A stretch of 64,000 nucleotides of DNA from Halichoerus grypus. Taxonomy: Eukaryota; Chordata; Mammalia; Carnivora; Phocidae. Position numbers and translations under genes: made by a program. A model generated the notes under the pieces. It searched no databases. It was given only the letters and a program-made list of their open reading frames with translations, and was not told where the DNA came from. The stretch is taken from positions 68,374,283 through 68,438,282 of the forward strand of contig NC_135719.1 of NCBI RefSeq assembly GCF_964656455.1, given 5' to 3'. The stretch's first letter is position 1. Each line of letters opens with the position of its first letter. Shown here piece after piece: positions 38,001-50,000 of the stretch.

Positions 38001-41000
38001 GATCAATGGATGAATAAAGACAATACAGGGCTCTGGGGACTCTAATCGAAACTCCAAGCTACATTTAAAAGTTATAGGATAGCTACATGGCTACCTTAAG
38101 AGACAAGACTTACTAATCTCATAAATGCATATACTGGGAAAAGGGGAAACAAAGGACTCTCACAAATATATTTTCTATTTCGTAGTCTCACATTAAGTTA
38201 GGTGTTAAGAATGCAGCTAAGATAAAACCAAGTTCAGGTGTTTATATCTGCAGAATTTGTGAAAGATGCTTCAACTATGACGAGCTGGGAACTGGGGTGG
38301 AAATCACTGAAAGGTCAACTAGCTATAGACTTTCTTGACTCCTGGCAGGAGTATGCTAGGCTTTCTGCTATGCTCTCACCAAGTCCTGGAGTTCTCTCAA
38401 CTGTTTTCCTGTCAGTCCCCCGATGCCCAGATCCTCCTCATCCTCTTCTGGCTGGGCACTGACATTACCGGAAGAGGGACCCTGTTTGATAAAGAACTCT
38501 TCGTGCTGGTCCAGGAGGAGTCCATGTAGCATCCAGGCTGAGAGCTGCTTATACATGACCCCATGACACACAGCTAGGATCCTGAGTGGAGAGAAAAGTA
38601 GGAGCCTTAGAAGTCCACTTAACGAACATTAAGCCCCATATGGGCACAGAGGCCGTGCTCTAAACTGTGACAGGATAAACAGAAGCCTGAGAGTCTGATG
38701 ACTCAGAAGGGAAATGACCAATTAGGCTAAAAATAATTGTGCTATTTTAATTTAAATGTTTGTGAATGAACTAAGTGATTAAATTTCCAAACTTATAGGC
38801 TACATACTAAAGTCTAAATGCTCAGTAAACATTCTGCTAGTTTTTTAGAAGAGGCACATTTTCTTTCCTCCTTTTGTGTAGAGTTTCAAAACAGGGTTCT
38901 TGTTAAAATTAAATGCACTTCTAGGAGTCTTTCTGGCTAACACAGTATTAAATTTGTTTTATTTTTGTTGGAATCACATAGGGAGAGTAGATTCACTCTG
39001 AGAGAGACAAGTATACCTGAAGAAGTATAATCCAACAAAATGCAGAAAGGTCGTTGGAGAATGCGATACTCTCATGGTCTCAAAGGATCACTTCCCAGAC
39101 GACATTAATTACAAAGAGGAAAATGTGCCTTTAAAATGGAGCTATCTGACAGAAAACACCTACGCCAAGTGATCAAGCTATTACACCACCAATAATGGAA
39201 CACACTTACTTTCTGTGCCTTCCAATGTGATGCAACAAGAAATAATATGGCCTATGGTATGTAGTGTTCTTGCCAAAAATGTTTAACGTAAATCTAATCA
39301 TCAGGAAATAATAAAAAAAATCCAGGTCGTGTAACAGTTTACAAGACAACTGGTCAAGACTCTTAAAATGTCAGTTGTCATCAAAGATTAAAAAGGCAAG
39401 GAAGGGCACTGTTCCAAATTAAGGGGACTCAAAAGAGGTGACTGCTAAATGCCACATGAGAACTCGGACTGCATCCGGGAGTTCAAAAAAGAACAATGGA
39501 AAAGGACTTCTGGGGGACAACTGGAGAAATTCAGATTTATTTTGGATAATATACTATTGAATTAATGTTAACTTTTTTGGGTGTAATATGGTATTGAAGT
39601 TATATAAGAGAACTGAGGTTATATAAGCCTTTTTTCTTTTTTTTAAAATGGGAATTATGTTTTTTGTTTTATAAAGATTTTATTTATTTATTTGACAGAG
39701 AGAGACACAGCAAGAGAGGGAACACAAGCAGGGGGAGTGGGAGAGGGAGAAGCAGGCTTCCCGCCCAGCAGGGAGCCCGATGCGGGGCTTGATCCCAGGA
39801 CCCTGGGATCATGACCTGAGTGGAAGGCAGACGCTTAACGACTGAGCCACCCAGGCGCCCCATAAGCCTTTTTTCTAAAGAGATACAAAACTGAAGTCTT
39901 TGGTAGTTAAGCTTTTCAAATGATTCAGCAAAAAAAAAGTAGTATGCGTGTGTGTATATTTATATATATTTACATGTATGTATTTCATAGTCCATATAGA
40001 GGGGAAAAAGAAAAATGTGGTCAAATGTTAAAAAAAATCAAATGGGGGGCCATTTACATTTTGCACATTTGAGTATTCGGTCTACAAAGTTTGGTCCCCG
40101 CAAATATATAACAAACATGCACTTATCGTATGATCTGTGTAAGATTTTATATTCCATGCACAAAATTGTGTATATTTATATAGAAAGAAATATACAGCAA
40201 AAGTTAAATTGTGTATCTCAAAGATTAGAAAATATTTCTATTTCTTCTCTTTGCAGGTCTGTATTTTCTACAATCAAAATGCAGTTCTTTTATTAGGAAA
40301 AAAAAAAAAAGCCCAGTAATAGAGAATTAAGTTCCTTAAGCATGTTCTGGGAAGTTTCCTTTTGTGGATTCTAACAGTATTTATATTTATAATATATTTA
40401 ATTTTAATTTTACATTTATAGACTATCAAGTGAATACACCTGTACTTAGCTTTCTTCCGCTGCTGGTAATTTTCTAATTTCCTGATATAACAGAAAACAC
40501 TGCAATGAGTGTTTCTGCATATGGTTATTTTCTTCTTTCGAATAACTGTTGGGATAAAATTCCTAAGAGTGGCATTATGGGATTATAGAGTATAAACATT
40601 TTTAAGGCCCTTGATATGAAATACCAGCTACTCAAAATACACATGATTAGATGTAGCTACTTTATCCGGCACATGTAATGGAAATTCTCCAAGGATAATG
40701 AGATCCCCAAATTAAAAAGCATTGCTTCAAGGTTATCTAGGCGACTAGATCCTAGCTTTGATACTCAACACTTCATAACACTCTTTTTGCAGTTTCTGAG
40801 CTATCATACATGCGGGTTTTTATGGATCTTTTCTATCCTGGTCATAACTTTTCCCAGAGGGAAATCTGAGATGAGCTGAAAATAAAACAAGTGCAAAGTC
40901 AAGTCACTTGATCACCCACCCCTGCCCGCAATTCCCAATTAAGCCAGGACTTACTTTTCTAGTGCACTGCGAACAGGAGGCAAACCTCCACAGCTGTGTT

Positions 41001-44000
41001 TGTATACCGTTTCCAGGATTTGACAACCATGAATCTGCACAAAATACAGCCTTGTCAAACTTGATTCCATTTTAATAGTTCATGTAGCACAAACTCATAT
41101 TCTATATTCAATTCAGAGGGCACAATCCAGCGGATGATGGGGATAAAGATCTATGTATAGTTCTGATTCTGACTCCAATTCCAATGTGTTTGGGGGGCGG
41201 TTTCCCCCACAACACCAAGCAATTCTCGAACAGCAGCTGGGTGTCCTACAAGTCAACTCAATTCTGACACTACCTATCCAGAATATCATCAGATTCCACA
41301 AGTTAAGGGGTCAGTCCCACAAGACTGTCCTCTGCTTCTGACACCAATCTCAAGCCCAGGACTGACTGGCTGATAAATCAGAAGTTCCCATGACCCTCTC
41401 CTTGGATTCCATTAATTTGCTAACACAGCTCACAGAACTCAGAAAACCCGTTTACTCACTAGATTACCTGTTTATTAAAAAGCATACTAAAGATATGAAT
41501 CAACAGTCAGATGAAGAGATGCATAGTGTGAGGTCCCAAACAAAGGAACTTCTGTCCCCGTGGAGTGTGGGCCCAGCAGCGTAGCATGAAGAAGTATTCT
41601 GGTTCATCAACCTACAAGTTCTCTGAAAGCAGTCCTTCTGGGTTTTTATGGAGGCTTCATTACATATGCACAAGTGATTAAATCACTGGCTATTGGCAAC
41701 TGAACTCAATCTCTAGCCCCTTTCTCCTCCCCAGAGGTCAGGGGTATGAAAGTCTCAATCCTCCGATCAAATGGTCGGTTCTCCTGGCAACCAGCCCATC
41801 CTTAGGTGCTTTCCAAAAGCCACTTCATTAACACAGACTCAGGTGTGGTTGATAGGGGTTTGTTATGACTATCAAGACACGTTTATCATTATCACTTATG
41901 AAATTCCAAGAGTTTTAGAAGCTCTGTGTCAGAAAGGGGATAAAGACCAAATATATATTTCTTATTATAGATCACGATATCACAATAGTTGTTCTCAACA
42001 GTCTGGACCCTCAACCCTCCTTACTCCTCTCCACCCCACCGATACCCCACCAGCAGCAGCAGCAGCAGCACCTGGGAGTGAGTAAGAAATGCAAACTGTT
42101 GGGCCCAACCCCAGCCTTACTGAATCAGCATCTCTCGGGTAGGGCCCAGCCACGTGGTTTTAACATTCCGCTCCAAGTGATTCTAATGTACGAGGAAGTT
42201 TGAGAACTACTGCGCTAGAGAAACCAGAATCATTTAGAGTTGAAATTCCAAGCTAAGAGGTAAAGAAAGCTCTTTATTTCAGATTAAGGCCTAATTCAAA
42301 CTATTTATAAGGCACACACTTTTCCAAAAATCTGTTTCCTCCTTCTATGTCCTTCAGGCTCTCTCTCTTTTTAAAACTGCTTTACTGAGGTATAATTTAT
42401 ATACCATAAAATTCATCCATTTTAAGTATACTGTTCAACAATTTTTAGTAAATTTACAGTGTTGTGCAACCATTGCTATAATCTAGTTTTATAACATTTC
42501 CATCACTCTAAAAGGATCCCTCGTATCTGTTGGCTATCATCCCTGTTCTCCCGCCCCCACCCCATGTTCTTGAGACCTCATTTTTTAACTCTCTAGAGCC
42601 AGAGCACACTGGCTTCTCTACCACCACCCGGGCAAGGAGGAAGATTTGCCCACCTGCAACCGCTTTACTCAGTTTCTACTCTTCCTGTGGTCGATGCAAA
42701 CTGAAAGTCAACTGAGACATGCAGCTAAGCATGGAACGCTTATACTAATTCTACTTACCTAGAAGGTCCCCTCCAACTTGGGGGGACAGTTTAGTAGTGT
42801 GGTTAAGAGCATAATCTTTTGAGTCAGACAGACCCGGGTTTAGATCCCAGCTCTACCATCTCCATCTGTGTGACACTAAGCACATTACCTAACCTACTTG
42901 ACCCCCTAGAGGACTGAAAGGGATCAAGTATGTGAAGCACTTAGCACAGTGCCTGGTATACAGTAAGTACATAATAAAAGCTGAGTGTTATCTGATGAGG
43001 GTAATCAGCTTTCAAGAGCCAAACAACACCTCCCCTACTGGCTTTGCTGGCTCAGAATAAACTCAGCACAGCAGAAATTTCTATACTTACACAGCACAAA
43101 AAATGAAGCAGCAACCTGGCAAAACTGGTTAACTAGTTATTATTTATCAAGGTAAACACTCCTAATAATCTAAGGCACAAATATAACAGCTTAAAAACAT
43201 AAATGAGCTGAACATATTTAATCCATTTGTCCTTTTTCATCCAGTTATGGACTAGCAGATTCTTCTAATGTGAAATCTCAAAGCATTTTTTCCTTGGTTA
43301 TTACCTCTGCCCAGAAAAGGCATTCTCCTGGTTTTGGGGACCCTCATTTTTCAATGCACATGATAAAAACTTGTGATAAGAACAGGCATATTTAATAAAA
43401 TAAGCATCTGTGTTTCAACCCATGATCTAATTCTTAGAAAACTGCCAGCATCCTAATCATAAATCTATTATACTTTCTAAAGATGAACTTTCCACTTCTC
43501 CTCAAGATCCATATCCAACATTTCTTTTTTTTTTTTTTTAAGATTTTATTTATTTGAGAGAGAGAGAGCATGAGCCAGAGGGAGGGGCAAAAGGAGAGGG
43601 AGAAGCAGACTCCCCGCTGAGTGGGGAGCATGACATGGGGCTTGATCCCAGGACCTGAGATCCTGACCTGAGCTGAAGGCAGACACTTAACTGACTAAGC
43701 CACCCAGGTGCCCCCATATCCAAAAATTCTAAATCCTTAATGTAAAATGCTCTCACCTCCAGATACCATCCATAGCATTTTGCTCTTACCCAGCAGCATT
43801 CTGGGGTACATCTATTAACATTACCCCCACCTCTGGATCAGGAGGTTCTTAAGGGCAGTCTTGTAACTCATTTTTGCATTTCTGACATTTAGCATGATAC
43901 CCAAGCAAATATTTTTAAAAGAATGAACAAATAAATGACAACTACTAAAAACTAGGGTCTTCAAAAAAGAATGTAAGGCAAAATTAATTATGAATACATC

Positions 44001-47000
44001 CTTGGTGCTTACCACAGCAAAGGAAAAAAGGAAAGTTCTCACCTTTTGACTTTTAATTTGTTCTACCACAACCATTACAGAGGGAAAAAGGAGCTGGAAC
44101 TGCAAAAATCAGAGAATGATTAGGAGGGTACATAATCAAACACAAGGAAAAAAAAATTGATTCAGGAAATGCTTTTGTTTCTAAATAGTCCCACTTAACC
44201 CAAAGATGGCAATACCACAGAACAGCCAAGATCCAGTATCCTAAGGCAATTTGATATGGGTTTGGCTGCAGAGAGAGAATGACAGATATAAGCAGTTTCT
44301 ATTTCTGAGACTAGCATAATTGTTAATATTGAAGTCAACATAAGAGCATTAATATCAGACATTAGATTTTCACTAAATTTGGAGCTTTCTAAACAGTTCT
44401 GATCTCGGAAAGCATACACAATATAAAATGCCGGGCTCTGAATCCAGAAGGAAAAATGTTCTAAAAAATAATGTCTTAAGTTAGATTGTTCTTTTTTTTT
44501 AATAGATTTAATTTTAATTTTTAAATTTTTTTCGGGGGGTTGGGCAGAGGGAGAAAGAGAGAGAGAATCCTAAGCAGGCTGCATGCCCAGCGCAGAGCCT
44601 GATGCAGGGCTTGATCTCACAGACCCTGAGATCATGACCTGAGTCAAAATCAAGAGTCAGATGCTTAACCAACTGAACCACCCAGGTGCCCCTCTTTTTT
44701 TTTTTTAATTTCTCATTTTTTTTTTAAAGATTTTTTATTTTTAAGTAATCTCTCTACCCAACGTGGGGCTCAAACTCACAACCCTGGTATCAAGAGTCAC
44801 ATGCTCTGGGGCGCCTGGGTGGCTCAGTTGGTTAAGCGACTGCCTTCGGCTCAGGTCATGATCCTGGAGTCCCAGGATCGAGTCCCATATCGGGCTCCCT
44901 GCTCGGCAGGGAGTCTGCTTCTCCCTCTGACCCTCCCCCCTCTCATGCTCTCTCTCTCTCTCATTCTCTCTCTCAAATAAATAAATAAAATCTTTAAAAA
45001 AAAAAAAAAGAGTCACATGCTCTGACTGAGCCAGCCGGGCACCCCTTAAGTTAGATTATTCTAACAATATCAACAGATTCCAAGGCATTTTATTATTTGG
45101 GCAGCATACCTGATCCAAGGAGTAATTGACATGTGATATGGAAAGATGGGGGTCAGCCAGGAACTGCAACAAAAAACACTGTGATTAGGGCTCCATATAA
45201 AATATCTTGAATCTATTTGATCTCTGAAAACTAGATGGGAATCTGAGAAGGGGCTCCATGTTAGTTTTAGACTATTGAGAATTGATAGTTCGTAGAGTAT
45301 TAATTCTGATTTTTCAGGTGACCAAAAAACCCAAAGCTAGGGCTCTGATAAACTCACTCAAGAACCTTTGCCATGATCTGCACGCCACTTTGACCATGAT
45401 TTGGGCAATCACAGAATATACTGTACCCTTTAGCCTTGCAGAAAATAGCTCTCTCTTAACTACCTGACCACATCAAAGGGTATTTCAAATTCAAGAACAT
45501 GCCCTAATCGGCTGTCCCAGAGACGTCTTTCCCGTATCTCCTCTCTCACCTCTTGTTCCAAATCAAGCAGTGCTTGGCGATAAGGTTGCAAAACCGAATC
45601 CAGCCCCGTGCAGAAGGCCCTTAGGTAGATTCCATGTAACCCACCTTGGCCCTGCTGAGATGGATGGTGATCCTGAAATCAAACAAAGAGAACTCAACCT
45701 CACAGCTCAGACTCTAAAACCTGAGGAAAACATTCTCCTTTATTAGTGTTATTGTTTTTGCTTAAATGATTCCATATCAAAGCAGTGCTTCAATGAGAGG
45801 AAAACCCAATTAGAGAGACAGATTTTGAATTCTGACCTTTTACAATGTGGTATTTTAATTTCCCATGCAGCCTAGATGTTACAATCAGGTAGGGGGCACC
45901 TGGGTGGCTCAGTCGGTTATGCATCTGACTATTGATTTCAGCTCCGGTCATGATCTCAGAGTCATGAGATGGAGCCCCACACTGGGCTCTGCACTGAGCA
46001 TGGAGCCTCCTTAAGATTCTCTCTCTCTCTCCCTCTCCCTCTGTCCTTCTCTCTCTCTCTAAAATATACAATGAGGTAGTACCTCATATTGTCAGTGGAG
46101 ATTTTTCTATAACTAACCTTACAACTTTCAGCTTAAATCCCTTTGGTGGCTTCTCATTGCCCCAGAATAATATCTCAACTCCTCTGCATGGCATACAATG
46201 ACTTCTACATTCGGGCCCTTAACTATCTCTCTAAAATTATCTTTTACTGCTTCCAACTTCACATTCTCATTTCCAAACTACCCACAGTTCGCCAAATGTG
46301 CCTTGCTTCTATTTCTCACCCCCATGAATCTGGATGTGTTCCACTTATAACTGTGTACTCATCTTTATGACAAATACCTACTCTTCCTACAGGACCCAAT
46401 TCAAGCATCTCTTTTCTCAGAGCCCTTCCTAACTCTCCCTAGGAAATGAACTGCTCCCCCTTTGTTGCTTTCACAGCATCTCTATGTAGTGCTTGAACTG
46501 TACTTTTGTTTATACGCCCCCCTCTCTAGACCAAGAGCTTTGTGAAGGCAGGACACACACTTTATTCATCTTTGTATTTCAGCTTCTAGCACAGTTCTCT
46601 GAACACAGGGTAAATATTTACTGAATAAATAAAATGACCTCAATCCTCCTTCTAAAATCCCTTTCTCTTGTCTGGCCTGGCAATTCATCAGAAGCATGAA
46701 TCTGATAGTCAACATGAGGAGTGATAAGACTCTCACCAAGAGCCTATTTACAAATATGGCTGGTCTTTCAGGAGACCTGCAATTTTTTCTAAGAGCCTCT
46801 TCTGTATTTTACACAGGGAATTGCAGAGGAAGCTGACTAGAGGCCACGATGACCAGCCTCTCTGGCTATGTCTTGACTTGGGTGATCAGGCTCTGGTGGC
46901 AGTAGATACAATCGCAGAATACCACAACAAATGGGGTAGGAAGCTTGGACTCAGTGGTTACGAGGCATGGTTAGTCAGAGGACGCTGCAAAGGATACTAG

Positions 47001-50000
47001 CAGTTCCTGAAGATAAAGGTTCACAGCTATAATAAGACCAGCATGGGTGTAGGGTGAAATAGACCAGATGGGCTTACAACCAGCCAATTTTGTTTTGATC
47101 TTGTGTCATTTCAGAGAACTGAATGTCTTCATTTACCACTAAATGAAAGAGAAATTAAGTATGCTTTTACTGTTCTCAAAAAAGAGGCACTATAGATATC
47201 TTTAGAATTTGGGAAAGTAGGAATTCACATATTATATAAGATAAAATCCATATAGTCACAGGAATACAGGACAGCTTTTTTTAAGTGTTACTTACAAAAA
47301 TTAAAACTATATATCATCTTTATAAATATATATATGGGTTCCAACTCTGATAATTCATGTGCCCCCATTAATATGATTTTATAGCAAAATGGCATTGATT
47401 AGATTTTAAACTCACATTTAGCTTACACGTTTGCAATAAAATCCTTTTGAGAGAATCAGAATCCCTGTCCCAGAGAGGAAAATATAAGGCATTATTCTCC
47501 AACTCCTCTGCCCCAGAGATGACCACCAAAGGCCTGACAACCAATTTATATAACAGAGGGTACTGACTGCATTATTTCAGGAATCCTTCCTTTTCCTTTC
47601 TAGAAGTTCCTACCTTTCTCCCCAACCAGAATCATTGTTTCAACTGGGCAACAGTCATCACTGAATCAGAGTCACACAATTCAGCAATCTTTTTACTTAC
47701 CTCGGACAGAATTACAGACTGTTAAAAATAAAAGGGAACTTTAAAATTTTCTCTTTTAAAAAATATGAGTGCTTACTATGTGCCAGGCACTTTGCATGAA
47801 TTACCTTGTTTAATCCTCACAACCCTATGAGATAGGTACTACCTATTAACCCTGTTTTATAGGTAAATGAACTGAGCCGAAGTTACTGAACATTAGGTTA
47901 CTGCCAAGCAGTCTATGGCCAGTAAGTGATAGAGCAGGACACAAATCCTTGACCTCTACACCATTAATCACAATTAATAGTGTATAATTCCAATTAATTC
48001 ATATTAATGGATAATATTTATTAAGTGCTTGCTATGTGCCAAGCACCTTCTCTGATTTAACTCTTTTATTTTCAAATAAGAAAAATGAAGCCCAAAGATT
48101 TTAGCTGATTGCCTCCATGTGACTAAGGAAGTTAGAAGCAAAATGGCAAAAATATCTGAAATGATGCTTTATGCTTTTACCACTGGAATTGGAACTCTGG
48201 TCCAGCTCAAACTGATTTAACTCAGGTCTCCTAAAACTCAGGCAAAGCGTATTTTCTCTTCTACCAATCTGCCTAGATTGGTCCCTGTGTATATTTTCTC
48301 CCTTGTTTGAGCTAGTTACCTGGCCCTCACTCGAATAATTCCAATGATAAGAAATTCATAACATCTTGAGACTTATCTCATATCAATTACCAATGGATTC
48401 ACTCAAAACCTGCCATGACTTCTGACCTCTGGAGGTGTCCATTCCCTGGGAACAGCAGCCTACCTGTTGCTGCACATGGCCCGTGTACTGCTCAATGAAC
48501 TCAGTGAAGCGAATATAGTCTGTGCCCAGCCGGCAGAGTCGATTCAGGACGCTGGTTTCACTGGGATGGAGAAATGGGAAGTCCTGTGACACCTGCAGGA
48601 AGAGGAACAGGCTAAAAACACTGATGCCTGCATATATTTGAGGTGCTTCAAATGCTTTATACTATGAATCACTTCCCTTCTCAAGATGCCCATTTAAGCT
48701 TGGTAATTCCAAACTGCTACAAAGGTGTTGCTCCCCATCCCTGACCTAATTAGTTGTTTACTGAAATAGGTGGTAACACATGGTAAAGAATTCAAACACG
48801 ACCAAATGTTGTACATTAAAAACAAGTCAACCTCCCCATAGGTGGCTACTATTACTTGTTTCTTAGGCCATCTTCCAGGGATGGCCTGTAAGGATATGAA
48901 GTTTTTGACCTGATTTCAACAAAGTCTCTTTAGCAATACTGCTCAAACCGGGATCTGCAGACTCCAGGGGTTTCTCAGACATATTCTTAAGATTTACAAA
49001 TTCTCTATAAAATTTTAAATTTTATTTTCATTCAATAAAAATGTAAAATTAATGTAACATACTATAATCTATAAAAGCACCTTATAACTGACATATAAAT
49101 GTAGTGTCCATATTTTCATTTGTATTTGGTATTTCATTTCATTGGGTATTATTTTAATTGAAATGAAGGCCAAATAATAACCTACTATGCTATATAAAGG
49201 TTTCACAGCAGTTCAAGTAGAACACAGTAGTAGGAGAATGTACTCATTCAACCACATTTTTTTTTTATATTGTGGTAAAATATACATAACATAAAAGTTA
49301 CCATTTTGGCCATCTTTAAAAGTACAGTTCTGTGGCATTAAGTGCACTCACACTGTTGGGCATCCATCACCAACATCCATCTCCAGAATTTTTTTATCTT
49401 CCCAAACTGAAACCCTGTATTCATTAAACATTAACTTCCCATTCCTCCCTGCCCCCAGCCCCTGGCGACCACCCTTCTCTTTCTTGTCTCTATAATTTTG
49501 ACCATTCTAAGTACTTCAAATAAGTGTAAATACAATATTTGTCTTTTTTTTTTTTTTAAGATTTTATTTATTTATTTGAGAGAGAGAGAATGAGAGAGAG
49601 CACATGAGAGGGGTTAGGGTCAGAGGGAGAAGCAGACTCCCTGCCGAGCAGGGAGCCCGATGCGGGACTCGATCCAGGGACTCCAGGATCATGACCTGAG
49701 CCGAAGGCAGTCACTTAACGAACTGAGCCACCCAGGCGCCCACAATATTTGTCTTTTGATGACTGGCTTTTTCACTTAGTATAGTGTCTCCAAGGTTAAT
49801 CCATGTTGTAGCATGTATCATTTGAATTTTCTTCCTTTTTAAGACTGAAAAATATTCCATTGTATGTTTGTGCAGCATTTTGTTTATTCAATTCATTTGC
49901 CAAGGGACGCCTGAATTACTTTTACCTTTTGGCTATAGCAAATAATACTGCTATGAACATGGGTATACAAATATCTGTTCATGTCTCTTCTTTAACTTTT

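Larger units (their letters stand above)
35586..38379 (-). other. TUBGCP4: TUBGCP4 intron 7
   Basis: 2.8 kb with two SINEs, a MER5A and a long L2 3' end; the rest is unassigned. Confidence 0.8.
38582..40954 (-). other. TUBGCP4: TUBGCP4 intron 6
   Basis: 2.4 kb; one SINE and old L1-like blocks (39320-40060 in +, 40430-40610 in -). The remainder is AT-rich and unassigned. Confidence 0.8.
41035..44042 (-). other. TUBGCP4: TUBGCP4 intron 5
   Basis: 3.0 kb with a MER5A carrying a CAG tract, an old L1 tail, a MIR and one SINE. Unassigned sequence lies at 41100-41980. Confidence 0.8.
44100..45109 (-). other. TUBGCP4: TUBGCP4 intron 4
   Basis: 1.0 kb; over half is a nest of three SINEs (44493-45045). 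Confidence 0.85.
45673..48463 (-). other. TUBGCP4: TUBGCP4 intron 2
   Basis: 2.8 kb with one forward SINE, a 0.5-kb L2 block and two MIRs. 46640-47750 is unassigned. Confidence 0.8.

Noticed and set aside
42051..42070. (CAG)n tract as a coding polyglutamine expansion
   Set aside because: It lies inside a MER5A-type repeat in a TUBGCP4 intron, far from any exon.
44741..45016. Open frame of about 91 codons on the minus strand
   Set aside because: It lies within SINE sequence (CT-rich body read as Glu/Arg repeats). Similar frames at 7239-7469 and 43434-43756 have the same origin.
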